Below, piece after piece: positions 49,320 to 62,685 of a DNA stretch of 64,000 nt. The notes beneath the pieces are model-generated. The model was not told the DNA's origin and made no database searches. It worked only from the letters and a program-made list of their open reading frames with translations. Position 1 is the stretch's first letter; each line of letters opens with the position of its first letter. Source of the DNA: Paralvinella palmiformis (lineage: Eukaryota; Annelida; Polychaeta; Terebellida; Alvinellidae); contig JAODUP010000152.1 in the NCBI GenBank assembly GCA_025642065.1, positions 159,001-223,000 on the forward strand. The letters are read 5' to 3'. A program made the position numbers and the translations under genes.

Positions 49320-50115
49320 AATTAAGGATTTGTCTCCGCCATGTAATTAGTAAATCAATCTCATGATAATAAAGAAGGAATGCTTTCTTTATGTATGACC
49401 CGAGAGCTCCAATTTTCCTCTTGTTCATGCCACTTCTTGGTATACATATATATTTGTATAGCGGATTATAACTTATATAAAACGCTTGCTCATATCTAAT
49501 ACAATATATATACGTATACATAATATATTCACCTATTTGTTGATGTATATCGATAGAGTATATGCAGTTAACTGTGAGTTTGAGTCGATTCAGTTTTAGT
49601 TCCAAAACATAAACATAAAGTATATACTTAGAACATATCCATGCAATGTTTTTGAGAATATTTCATGTAAATGAATACGGTTGCATGAATATAATTTCAA
49701 ACCATTAAAAAGCAACTAATGAACCTCTATGCTGATACCTAGTACAAGCAATACATGTAATACGTACAAATGCTTAAGACAATATCAAATATAAAATAGA
49801 CTCATTCATAAGATTAAATACGGTTGTTTTGAGTTTAGCTCGTGTGTTGCATCTGAACGTTATAGCCTTTGGTTAATTGCACAATTTCTGTATCGCATAT
49901 CTCATAATATATAATGATATCATGTTGTGACCGTGGCAAACGTTTAGAATCTTAGTTAAGAATCCTAACACATTCTGGATCACAAAATCCTGCGTTTGAA
50001 TATTTTTGAATTAATAAAACAACAAATGAATGGCGCTATTAGTATATAAAGAACAAGAACGATTTAGATTATCTTCATCAAATCTATGTTTGGCTTGCAG
50101 CTAAAAGGCCTTAGT
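49320..50115. other. No recognised gene
   Basis: A minus-strand open frame (49605-49318) contains SGMNKRKIGALGSYIKKAF, which might be a LINE relic, but the match is too weak to call. Confidence 0.3.
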
Positions 50116-50116
50116 C

Positions 50117-50120
<4 letters not shown>

Positions 50121-50192
<72 letters not shown>
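50121..50192. repeat. (TA)n microsatellite
   Basis: Perfect TA tract of about 70 bases. Confidence 0.96.
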
Positions 50193-50194
<2 letters not shown>

Positions 50195-50790
50195 TATTGG
50201 CTTTGCAATCTTATTTCTCAGTTTGTTAAATTTATCAAAGCTTAACGTATAATGTAATAACGCATCTTCTAATTTACTGAACCCTGCATGTATCATTAAT
50301 ATGTTTTGGAACATTAGACTATTAGCACGCATCACTGATTTGGGGTGGATAAAATGTTTGGAAATATTGAAGGTGCAAATAATCCACTCTAAGTATTATT
50401 CAAGACAAAGAGAAATGAGCATGTGATTGCTGATCATTGCACTAACTTAATATGTACCATTTTATTTCCATTTATTTGTTTGTGAAATGTTGTTGGAATA
50501 TTTTAGTAATTTGTATATAACTTAGATAGATTATGGATAGATTTATTTATCAATTTCCAGTATTACACGTAAACTACAGTATGTAGATATACAATTAATA
50601 TTGATTGATTCAACTTAAATGTTGTTTGTGATGTGGAGTATTGAGGCTTTGATGGGTCATTGTTTGATTTTATAATCCAAGTTATCCATTAGTTATGGAA
50701 GGTCCATGGAGGAAGGTTACTCGCAAATATCGAATCACAACAATCTGATAATTGTTTTCATTACATAGTCATGCATCAATAATATTGTCT
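50195..50790. other. No recognised feature
   Basis: AT-rich and unassigned. Confidence 0.4.
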
Positions 50791-50791
50791 G

Positions 50792-50792
<1 letters not shown>

Positions 50793-50848
<56 letters not shown>
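50793..50848. repeat. (TA)n microsatellite
   Basis: Perfect TA tract of about 55 bases. Confidence 0.96.
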
Positions 50849-50849
<1 letters not shown>

Positions 50850-52740
50850 AACTGCTAAAATCATTAATTTGGGATGGAAAATACTAAGAACTGAATATAA
50901 CATTGTCAAATACGATACTCATTATTTAGACATCCAGAGAATAATAGAACAATTAGAAGCATTTCGAGTACCAAAGAAAAAGCTGTTTTTTCTTTTCTTA
51001 TGAGTATATTACTACCCACCAATGTATATTATAATATGTCATAATATGGCAAGAGCAATATTTCGGACTCATTATACTCTCTAAGGTTGTGATGGATATC
51101 AGACGGTACACATGTAATTAGCCTCATAATTCAATTAGTATGTTGATTGATCATTGTTATGAAGTTATGACACTGTTATCTATTATAATTGGGACATTAA
51201 ACATAAAGACAGATAGGTAATTAATACACTCTAAATTACTGTATAAGTAAAACTCTAATACGTCGTTGTGATACGTAGTTATTGGTTAGAAGTATTCACT
51301 TTATATAACATGACAGCGTATTGTTTGTATGAGTATCTTTGCTCGAATAAGTCCAGTAAAGAGTTTCGTATTGCAAGCCTACGTCTCTTATAGCTGAATG
51401 CGTAAACTAGAAATTAAACTGGAAATATTTCTGTCGATATCCAGTTAAGTAAAAAGAATATCAGAGAAGAACACTAAGTCGTTCATGTAGTATTTAGTAA
51501 TGTTTTCAGCTAGACTACTACATCAATGTGCTCTGTGCAATTCAAAGATAGGCTTTAGCTAAAATATAATTCTTTGATGGATAAAATGCGATTCTACTAA
51601 CCTTTTTTAATAACACCGGTCATATTGGTCCAGCCACCATGGAGCTTTTTGACATGCAAATAGTGGTGAATATACATTGGCATAATCGAGCAATACCGTG
51701 CCAAAACGCGCACATATTGATGACGTCATTGCCCAGCTCTCTCCGACGGGACTCGTCGGCTGAAAACGGACAGAAATGAATAATCATAAAAATGCCTTAT
51801 ATATCCGTCGTTTTGCTGCTTGGGATCTTATTGTCTGGATACATGTCTGCTAAAATCACAGTTCTAATAAAATTGAAATATAATGTTGTGAAATTTGTAT
51901 TATCAACCGTTTTGACAAGAAATCGTATAATTCAGAAAAAGATTAAAAAAAGGAAATAATAGCTTTAAGTAACTTTTGCGTAGTAATTTTTCTGTTTATT
52001 TGTAATCATGTTTGTGACATGTTTACACAGATGTCAAGCCGTTGAAGCTGCACGATGTCTTTGGCTGAATTTTGTATTAATATATTTTTGACTGCTAACG
52101 AAAACGGAAAGGATAATTAAATATGAGTTTCGTGAAGAAGGTGTATCATTCACTATCACAGGGATGTTAATACTGTGTATTGCTTGAAGTGACATAAGAT
52201 ATAAGACTTTCATATAACGATTAGAATGAACTCTCACAAAAGAGAATAATCTGTTATGTCACAAAACCTACCGATAACATTATTTTGCTTATTATTATGA
52301 AGGCTAAGTAAGTGTATCCGATGCTGTATACAGGCTAAAAGTAATCTAATAAAGGAAACCTTAGTGATACTTATTACAATAAAACAAGTTTCTACAAAAT
52401 GTTCAAGACCTGGTCCTTCTCTAATAAGAATCAAATCTAGTTAAGGATAAAAAACAAATAACATTAAACTCGAACTTTTTTGGATTATCTCGACTGTTTA
52501 GCTTGATAATTGGAAATTAAAAGATTTCAGCAACTGAAAGGAGATATTAGACCATTGTTGCACTGTCACTTATTAGTATAGTGTGGGAGAGGAATGACTG
52601 ATTATTGGACTACTATTAATATATGCTTGTTACACTTACTAAGAGGAGCCAATTACTGACAACATAAATGGGTAATAGTGAGTCTGATTTTGTGAAGGGT
52701 ATTTATTGCTGACCTGTCGTATGAAACTCTTTTTAAAGTT
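50850..52740. other. About 1.9 kb without recognised features
   Basis: No exon, RNA gene or repeat family could be supported on either strand. Confidence 0.4.
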
Positions 52741-52799
52741 GAAGCTACTATTGCCTGAGATTTGGAAATAGAAATAATTCATTGCCAAACACTTGTGAA

Positions 52800-55700
52800 A
52801 AGGGGGGGATGACCAAATAACAACCCTGGGGCTGAAGGTAGCTACACTGGAGATACAATGCGACGAACTGGAACAATACTGTATACTGTAAGCTTAACCC
52901 TCTGCGAGTTGAAGGTATTCCCGAGAGAAGAGACGGAAATGCTATTGGTGGCGTCATGGATGTACTAGATGAATGGAGCAAGGAAGCTAATGCTATTATT
53001 GACAGTATTGATCGCGTCCATAGATTGTGTGTTTGGAAACAATCCAACTCTGAAAATCCCGAGCAATGTTGGTGAAACTTGCTACCTACGGAGTGAAGCA
53101 GCATATATTCAGTGTCAAAAAGAAACTAAGAAATATTAGTTTGCCAGCCAAATGTTACAAAGTGCCACCTGAAGGTGAGACTGCTCCCAATAAAGCCCAC
53201 CCGAAACTGCACTAATGGGGATATTATCCTGTATCAATCAAGAGTCCTGTACTAATGAAGAGTGGCCAAGAAAAAAAATAAAAATCACCTGTTCCTAGTC
53301 ATTTGATGAGCGTATTATCATAAACATAAATGCTAGTAAAATTATTACAATCAAATATTTATTTAACAAAAACGCTGCTAGATACTAATCTGTATATAAA
53401 GGTGAATACAATATTTATGCACATCCAATATGTATTATGCTTTATTCAATTCAGAATCATTTACATCATGCTATAAATCATATGTTATACTTGTAAACTT
53501 GTTTCATTTTGGACTGTTTTCTTGTGTGTGCTTAATACGTTATTTAGCCCTGTTAATGATACCATGTAGGCTTGCTCAGTATATTACTGGTGCAAATTCT
53601 CTCAAATTATGTTGCAATTGGTATCAGTGATTTATATGTATACATGTATATAGTGGTACATATGTTACCATGCCTATATTGAATTGTTTATATGGCTATA
53701 CGAATATTAAATACAACATAGCCAATAGAAAATGCAATCATTGTTCTAACCATTGTCATATAACATGTATAAAACACAAGGAGCATAATATGACTGGAAT
53801 ATTTATTTGTCACAAATGCAGTGGACAAGAGCTACAATTCAACTGTAACATACATAATGATGAATGTATTAATGTTATTGTTAAGAATCACCAAACCATG
53901 GTTTACAGTACATAATTTTGAATTTGATAAATTGCTAGGTTATAATATTATTAACGATGTTCGTACTGATAGATGATGACCAGAAATACAATTTCTTATA
54001 CTGTTAGATCGAACCTTATGGTGTTTGGTACATATATTGAATATATTTATATTGAAATAGAAAGCAAATTAATCAGATATGAGACCAATATTATTATTGG
54101 AACTGTTTATAGGCCCCCTGCTGCTGATATTAAGGAATTCAATGAAAGCAGGTTGGCATATATAATGGGGATTATAATATAAACTCATTGAATATTGAAA
54201 ACGCAGCTCGAGAAATTTGTAGATATTACATTTCGTTTTAGATATTACCTTTAATTAAAAAGGCCAACTACGGTGAAGAATACAACAGCTACCTTGATTG
54301 ATAAAAGTTTTACAAATGACTTGCAAAAAGTAGAAACAGCGTCTAGTATGTTTGTTTTTGATATTTCTGATCATTATCAAATAGTTCATATCACCAAAAC
54401 TATTGTTGAAAATTGTGATCCTAACATTATCAAGAAGAGACAGTTTAATGGTCTAAATATATTACGAGTCAGCAGAAGCCTGTCTACACATGATTGTTCT
54501 AATTAAATTTAATCAATGATCCTTAAATTGTATTTGCACAATTTTATAATACATTTAAAATTAAATTTGATGAATGTTTTCCGGTACAAAATAAAAATCC
54601 ACATATTACAATAAAATAAATGGCTAGCACCAAATCTTCGTACATCTGTATCCTAATAATTGTACGACGATTTGGTGCATAGTCTTTATAAATAATATAA
54701 AAAAGGATAATTTCCTGTCTTAAGGACGTATGTACACAATATAGAAATAAGATATGTCAGTTGTTACGAAATTGCTGAAAGACGTCATTATCGACATATC
54801 ATTACTAAATACAAACATAATTTGAAAAATATCGTGACAAAATATTAAAGACGTTCTTGGTAAAAAACAAAGTGATAAGGCTATCGCTCATAATTTCAAA
54901 GTCGATATTAAAATAACTATGGATCATGTTGTTTTTGTTAATGCATTTATTACTTTTTACAGAGACATAGGAACGAGACTAGTAAGTACAATTCTACATA
55001 TTTAAAAAAGAATATGGAAATTCGTTATATCTTAAACGAAATTAGAAATATTCTTAGAGAATTGAGAAATACAACTCGTGGGCATGACGGTATTACTGCT
55101 TACTTAAGTAAGAATGTCACTGATATGGTAGTGTCCAGTATATTAAACCTATCGCTACAGTATGGAGTATTTTATGATGAAATGGATTTAGCTAAGGTAC
55201 ACATTTTGTTTCTTTCAATGATAATGTTTCAACAACTAAAATAGTTTTATGTTGGGTTCGGCAGGGGGCAATCCTGGGACCACTTTTGTTTCTATTATAA
55301 GTTAACGATAATGTTAATCTATCTGATAATCATTCCCAATATTATTTGCAGATGACACTAATGTTATATTTAGCGGGTCAATTTAGCTAATACTAGAGTT
55401 AAGACCACAAAATTTTGGAAGACATAATTGATGGATATCTAACGCGGAGAGAACATATAAATACCGTGAAAAATGAAATATCTAAAGGACTTGGGATAAT
55501 TTGCAAGGCAAAAAAATTATTAAATAGTACCACTATAGTATCATTGTTTTATGGATTTATATAGCCATACTCAATGTATTGTATTGAAGTATGGAGTGGA
55601 GCCCTGTCATCTTACAAAGATGCGTTAATTAAAATTCAGAAGAAAATTGTCAGGATAATGGTCTCTGCATATGATAATATGCACGCACTCCATCAATTGT

Positions 55701-56110
55701 TAAAAATGAGGATATCGTGACTGTTGAGAATATCTGTAACTACTTTACATGTATATTCATATTTAAAGTGGCCAAGCCTATGCATCCTCAACAATGTTTG
55801 TACAAAATATAAAACAACTTGATGAGAATTCACCAAGACGTGCCTTTGTGGCCATTTAGTGTAAATATACGGTATTAAGCGATTACGCACTTAACAGTTT
55901 TAAATCACGTATCTTATGTTAAAAGACTTACTTTACGTGATGAACTGATAAACTAGTATTACTGACTTACCAGAATGCGTAAACAAATGCTTCAGTGTAT
56001 TAATACGTAATTATTTCTTTATGTTTGTTGTTTTTGGTTGTACATGCACTTAAAGTCGGTTGTGGCTTTACTCTCTTTATCCCTAAATATAATGAATTTA
56101 ATATAAAATA
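52800..56110 (+). mobile_element. Decayed LINE with ORF1, zinc finger, endonuclease and RT relics
   Basis: Plus-strand pieces follow in LINE order. The ORF1-like part (52830-53200) has VATLEIQCDELEQY, LRVEGIPERRDGNAIG, SIDRVHRL and MLVKLATYGVKQHIFSVKKK, which looks like an RRM fold of an L1-like ORF1. A cysteine-rich finger follows (53730-53830). Endonuclease relics are IIIGTVYRPP (about 54110) and ATLIDKSFTNDL with FDISDHYQIVH (about 54290-54400). RT relics are TTRGHDGITAYLSKNV (about 55080) and RQGAILGPLLFLL (about 55270), then a C-terminal part with SKGLGIICKAKKLLNS. Stops and frameshifts are frequent. Confidence 0.75.
53670..53915 (+). pseudogene. PHD-like cysteine-rich finger of the LINE
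   Basis: The 81-residue frame has CNHCSNHCHITCIKH and FICHKCSG. The spacing C-x2-C, C-x-H-x2-C, C-x2-C is like the PHD/treble-clef fingers found before the endonuclease in some CR1- and Jockey-related LINEs. It sits between the ORF1-like relic and the endonuclease relic. Confidence 0.6.
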
Positions 56111-56114
56111 TTAT

Positions 56115-57335
56115 TTACTCTGCTATATACATATATGTCGATAATAAAGCTTTATGAATCATTTGATTTATTGAATTATCGTTATTTAAAAAAGGAATTT
56201 GGCTAACTTTCTGCCCTATAAATTATGTGAACTAAAACGTAACCATATATCAGCATAGAAACTTGATAAATGAACATCTGAATCAATCGGAGGGTTTAAA
56301 TAATATATAAGTACATATATAAAAGTTCAAAGAAATTTATTAAATAAAATAATACATTGTAACCATTAGGAATGTATTAGTACATGAGTAGAAATAGTAA
56401 AACGTTTTGCAAACCCCTTTCTGCCTGTAACCAATACATCTGTCAGGTTTCTTCTCCTTCAATCTAATCCAATTTATCATTAAATATCTCTTTAGATGAT
56501 AATCTTAGTTTTTCTGCCACTTTTGTGAACACCTATAATGTATAACTTATCTGTAGTCATCAACTGTTCTCTAAGTATTATTCGTTTTGCAAAGGTACGT
56601 TTAGTATTGAAGCCTTATAAAAGATGTTGAGAAAACCTCAGTGATATAAGTAGAGGCAAATAAAAGAATACATACATTCACCCCAATATACACAACTACG
56701 TGCACATACAGGCACAGGCACATATATTAACAGGTCAAACAACATATGATAGGAAAGAGCAAAGAATGGGACCAGAACAGAGGTTTGAGCGATAATCTAA
56801 TATAGGTAATATTTGATGCTAGATTTTAGCGATTATAGATCGAATTGCCATACTACAGAAACAGTAAAGCTTTATTGGTGATATTGTAAATGACATTTAC
56901 GAGTGTATGAAGAGCAGAACACCAAAGAATTGTCTGACTGTTTCCCTTGCTCACAGTGCCACTTACTCTCGTACACAGAACTGTGTTACATTACTCACTA
57001 AACCAATGTGTCTGGCTCGTCATATTCGATCATGCTGTAATAGACGCCACCATATTAAGATAGATAAACATAATCCTGATCAACAGGTACGGCAGAATAG
57101 AAAAGATCCTCGTTCTGATTTTACGACAAGAAAATTAATTAACTGAAATGTGTCAAATTAATTAATTAAACAAAATTAATTAACTGAAAAGTAATTAACT
57201 GAAATGTGCCAGATAAAGGTACAGCGCTACCTGTCACGGTATCGATTACAGAAAGTGATAATCTTATAATATGTCTGCGTACGTTTTAATTAGGAAATTA
57301 ATCAAAAGTGAAAACTTCATAGTGAAAACGTTTAA
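56115..57335. other. No firmly recognised gene
   Basis: A plus-strand frame at 56907-57146 reads MKSRTPKNCLTVSLAHSATY and a basic tail. It may belong to the pogo-like relic that follows, but no motif confirms this. Confidence 0.3.
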
Positions 57336-57344
57336 TAAATGGCT

Positions 57345-58363
57345 ACTAATAACATTGTATATCTTCGATGTCAATCCAGAATGAACTGCTAAGATTATAG
57401 AGATGAAGAAGAAACACCCAACTGATTATAAAGCTTTGTGACATAGGTTCCAAATGAAGAATCAAACGCCAGTGTTACCGCTGCTGATGATGACCTTGAT
57501 GGTGATACCGAGCTTCGTGACCTGATCAAACAAATCCATCCCGAAATTACAATAACAATAAACGATTATCCCAACATCCCCGACTAGATATGATTACATA
57601 TTAATAACTGGACAATGAATTGTTTTTATTCCTAATTATCTCGGTAATAATTAAGTGACTAATATGAGGATGTTCAGGTGACGCAGCGGCTGAAATACTG
57701 CACTATAAACTTCCAGGTTATAGGTTTTTAAAATTAGTCCCATATCTGTACTTCAGACGATGTTCTATCACACGTACGCCATACCTTTGTATGGGCTCTT
57801 TCATCGACTGCTGATTAGTTGGTGATTGCTGACCCGTGTGCCACAATTTCTAATTGACCTCACATGTAATTTACGTTTTAATTTGTTTTAAAACGAATCA
57901 AACCGTTAGCCATAAGATGTCTAGCTGATTGCGCAATATACTGTGATCACAGTCAAATTTGTTAAACCTTGCCGGTAGTGTGTGAGCTATATAAACTTCC
58001 ATGCAGGTAAAAAAAAATTGTATTATCTCTCATAATCCACACGTTAGATCGGAATATTATCACAACAACAAACTTGAATATGGCTGCTATATACACGCGC
58101 AAGGCCAGAAATGGCTTCCGACAAAAGCTGACTTTAGCCAAGAAAGGTGACCCCATTAACTGTAAGGAACGTGAAGGAAAAGGTAATCAACCACGCTAAT
58201 AGACTGTATGCAGCACATGTCTGATTTGAAGATATTCTTCCTGGACAAAGACATGTGTGACACACTGAAATTAATGACTTCTATGGAGGATAAACATTGC
58301 AGACATGCCATCGAATTGAAAAAGAAATCCAAACAAACTACAATCACAACCTTTCTAAAATGA
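57345..58363 (+). mobile_element. Possible pogo/Tigger transposase remnant (copy 2)
   Basis: The acidic segment ADDDLDGDTELRDLIKQIHP and EITITINDYPNIPD (57475-57590) match copy 1 at 42640-43080. Downstream (58208-58363) an open frame reads DKDMCDTLKLMTSMEDKHCR and ends KKKSKQTTITTFLK. A lysine-rich end with a Q-x2-I-x2-F PIP-box-like motif is a hallmark of many pogo/Tigger and related CENP-B-domain transposases. No DDE core was found, so the call is tentative. Confidence 0.4.
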
Positions 58364-58384
58364 ATATTACTTCAGTATAATATC

Positions 58385-60920
58385 TATATAAAATTTGTGT
58401 GCGTTTCATATATTTTCGTACCTACATGATTTGCACTAAAACATATCAACTACATTTTGTATTTATTTTCTGCATAAGCTATACAACCGTTTGTGTAAAA
58501 CATTAGATGCATGCATTTCATTTCTTGCTAATAAATAAATATAAGCACAGTTCCCCCCTACAGTATTCCTCTAAATGGATCAACACCTTAAATGGACAAA
58601 GTATAATCAGACCCGTGAATGATCCATTTATAGATAATATTATTATGTGAAACAAATTAATAGATATTGTCTCATTAAACAGAAAATAAATTACTCAAAC
58701 AAATAATATTTCCAATGATACTATCCACGAAATAAGGGTCTTAATCAAATATTTCTTTTGAACCCAGATGAGACCAGGCTCTTGAACTATATTAATAATA
58801 CATCTCCAAAGGTTAGATACTATTTGACAATTTTCAACATGATAGTTTCTTTATAGTCCCTTTTAGCTTTGAAAGTCTCTAAAATAGTTTTAAATGTTTC
58901 TACATTTTTCACAACATGTACTAATTGACTCTTCTATATCTCAATTAAAACAAACACAGACAAGTCTTCTTAAACATACCATCCTAAATATAATTGTGAT
59001 AACATTTCATCTTTATTGATAATCACAATTTAAGCACGTTCTCTAATAAGTCAAAATAAATGTAGATGTTTGTCACCCTAAATGGAAACTATATTGACAT
59101 ATGTACGTAATAATTCTAGTTCAAAAATTAATGTAAACAGTTCCCTATGTCAATAAATATCAATACATTAAATGGAATTTTAATGATTATTATTTATCTT
59201 AGTCTTTAAAGACCAAATTATAATATATTTTATTCAATATAATATATTACTTTTTGTCATATTAAGTTAATTAGGCGGTTAATAGGACAGGTTGAACATA
59301 GCAATCATCAATAGAATGAAGTCATACAGAATTGGTCGATACTTTAAAGAAATAGAGAATATTAAGATTTATTGTTTATGTATGTACGAGTTCATAGAGT
59401 GTGCATGCCTGTCTATCTGCCTGACCGTATGCCTTTTGTAATCCTTATTATTTTTAATCAGGAAATTAACTAATATTCGGCAACATTGTTTCAAGAAATG
59501 TTATGCTTGAGCATTATTATCCATTATCTGTGACGCAGTTTTCGATTTTGATATTCAGATTTAAATTATATGATGACTACTAATCTAATATGCTTTGTAG
59601 TACCCTTTGTGAAATTAAATAGCAAATAAGGTTTCAGTTTACTAATTAATAAATAGCAGGATACCTCTAGGTATTGCATGTATGGAATCGTACTATGCCT
59701 TCCTACTGGAGCTTGACATGGAAAGGATCCCAGGAAATATTTCAAAAGAACGACACAAACAACATTCTATCACATGGAGTAACTCATTTGTTAGTACAAA
59801 GTTAATTAATAATATAATACATTACCAAAAACTACAATTTCACTGAAAATATATAACCAGTAACCAAGCCGGACAGTAGTTTATTTTGAAAGATAGTTTT
59901 CTTCTACATCTCCAATTTTGATTCTTTTAAATCGTTATCAAATTTATAATACGCCCACTTCATTAAATTTTATTTTCACTTATTGATCGTAGATTAATTA
60001 CTGTGTATCCGATTTATGTTGCAATTGTACACGTCCATACAGATGTGATTGTGTAAAATCAGAGCTTAACAGATATGCATGACCTAAGAAATCTCAAAAT
60101 GACAACTGCTTTCGCTTGTTAATATATATCTTTTGGAAATGAATATAACAATCATGTTTTTAATTTTGACATTTAGCAGCCGAATGTTTCTAAATCGTTG
60201 ATTAAAAACGTTTCTAGCTAATGATAAAATGTAAAAAGACATAATGTATATACCACATATAGGCAGTAATATAAAAATATATCCTTAATTGGTATATCCT
60301 CGTTATTAGTCCACAATCAGCACATTTCTATAGTACGTGTGTTAATTTGAAGGAAAGCGAAACCTTTTCCAAATGGCCTATTGAACCTTCTAGCAAAGTA
60401 GATTGTTTACGTACATTACTGCATTACTAAATTAATATTATGTGACGATATGTATCGCACTTTGTGAGCCCATTTCTATTAAACATATTGAATAGTGTAT
60501 ACTTTGGATGTGGCGATATTACGTTATTGTTGTTGGGCATTTTCTTGCATATCAAGGTTGTAATTATGAGGTGTATCAAACCGTTTTAGGTTATCTAGAA
60601 TATTTTTTATAGTGTTGCCCCCTAAATGGGCAGAAGTAAGCTCGTACGCGTGTATAGGGTGTTATTACAAATGAAATATTGTACAGTTTTAGATGAATCA
60701 TGATAAATTAATGGCAAACATCATCCTTCCTAAATAAATCAGGAGACCTTGATCGTCAATTAGAGATCTGTAGTCATTTTATGGAAGAAGGTCGTTTTAA
60801 AAGTCATATTGTCTTTTGAAGTTTAAACAAAATGAAAGATTCAGATTATTCTTATTATCATTGTTATTATTATTTTTTAACAACAAGAACAACTTCATAG
60901 TATCCATCATCAAAATCATC
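58385..60920. other. 2.5 kb without recognised features
   Basis: Very AT-rich, with no exon-like frame and no repeat family recognised. Confidence 0.4.
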
Positions 60921-60922
60921 AG

Positions 60923-60925
<3 letters not shown>

Positions 60926-60981
<56 letters not shown>
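60926..60981. repeat. (TTA)n microsatellite
   Basis: A perfect TTA run followed by TTG/TGG-rich imperfect triplets to about 61055. Confidence 0.95.
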
Positions 60982-60982
<1 letters not shown>

Positions 60983-61280
60983 GTTGTTGTTGTTATTGTT
61001 GTTATAGTGGTTGTTGTTATGGATTGTGTTGTTATTGTCGTTGTCGTCGTTGTTTGTGCACACGATGCAAATTTCAAAGAAGCAGTGTTTACCTTATATG
61101 CACAAGAGCATTGAAGATGTATACAAATTTGTATTATTGGCTTTTGTCCGACGATAATAAGGTAACACAAGAAACGAGATGATACTGATGTAATAACTCT
61201 GATTTGAGCTAAAACAAATACGTTGATGCTATTAAAGTCACATTAGATCAAGTTAATTGCGGAAATGATATTAATTTCTT

Positions 61281-61579
61281 TTGGGGTCACAAATTAAGTC
61301 TTTAAAGATGAACAGTGAACAATTTATCAAGAATAAACTGTTTTATGTCACAGAAGAACATAAGTACATTAAAACATATCATACAAAGTTGGGAAGGAAA
61401 AAGAAACCGAAGCGGACTTTGACAGCTTTCACCCAACTAAGTGAGTATCTCAGGTGTCTTCTGAGAAGAAAATGTTGAACGTTTTGACAGATTACCAAAT
61501 GCTGACTGCCCATGAAATTGTAGACATCACGTTCTCGTTGTTGACAGAGAAGAAGGAGAAGCTTAGGGCAGATAATTAA
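61281..61579 (+). pseudogene. Unrecognised basic reading frame with one frameshift
   Basis: The first frame (to 61478) contains MNSEQFIKNKLFYVTEEHKY and KLGRKKKPKRTLTAF. The second frame from ATG 61472 continues NVLTDYQMLTAHEIVDITFS and LLTEKKEKLRADN to TAA 61577-61579. The composition is protein-like across both frames, suggesting one former gene or transposase with a frameshift near 61470. It is not recognised. Confidence 0.3.
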
Positions 61580-61584
61580 AGAAT

Positions 61585-62570
61585 ATCAAACAAGCAACGA
61601 ATCCTAAGGATACACCATGTACAACTAGATTGAATTAGATCAGCCTAATGGTTTGTGGAGAGTTATAATTCCTTTGACTCATCACTTATCGTATTAAATA
61701 CTCTTAAAGTGCGAGTTGAATCATTCTTTGCATACGAATTGGCTGCTTTACATAACTAGGACTTTCTTATGAACACAAACGATATTTTGTCTTTTATTAG
61801 TATCTACATTGTATAAATAAGCAGACCTAGTGCTAATTTAATTTCATGCTTCCATTCATATATAAAGACCTAACTCATTTTATGTTCGTTATATGTTACG
61901 TAACTCCATGAGGATCTTATCCATAAGAACAATGCCGTATTCATTAAAAGAAATCGTGATAATAACAATTCTCTTTTTATAGAAATAATGTATTTATTGA
62001 TTGCAGTTGAGTTGAATTGAGTCGTATTTTGTAGCTTCGGTGTTGGTCATACCTATGGCATGTGGCTGATGGCTGATTCCCTAATGAATCACAGCCCACA
62101 AACACAGACATGATGACTTATATGAAGTGTTTTAATCATTTGTTTTCTTCAGAAATGCATGAATATCTGAAAACATGAATTTCTTTTTCCACAAGATCTA
62201 CCCAAACTATACTTTATGGTCTATCTTCTAATAAACAAGTTTAGACATGTGATAACTTTCCCTCTACATCGCTCCCTGTCCCTTTATCTAAATGTCAATC
62301 TGTATACGTCCCTGTTTGACTACACATTTATATGAATCAACAATATGATATCGAGGAAGTAATTTTATAAATGTTTCCCTATAATTCTGGTCATGTCATA
62401 TTTTAAGCAGGAGAAGAAATAAAAGTCGAAATATGCCTATAAATAGTGAGAAGGTGAACTTTTGTTAGATACCAACAAACCAATTTAGTGATCTAAGACC
62501 TTTATAATAAAATGCAACAGCGGATATGCAGTTAATCAGACAAACCCATAAACTTAAATATAAATACGTA
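61585..62570. other. No recognised feature
   Basis: Nothing could be supported on either strand. Confidence 0.4.
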
Positions 62571-62574
62571 TATT

Positions 62575-62576
<2 letters not shown>

Positions 62577-62625
<49 letters not shown>
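62577..62625. repeat. (TA)n microsatellite
   Basis: Perfect TA tract about 60 bases downstream (minus sense) of the decayed two-TM gene copy. The intact copy also has a TA tract just downstream. Confidence 0.95.
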
Positions 62626-62627
<2 letters not shown>

Positions 62628-62685
62628 TTAAAATGATCGATTAATTCACTTAACTTTTGATATAACTAGAAAGTATGGTCTCTAT

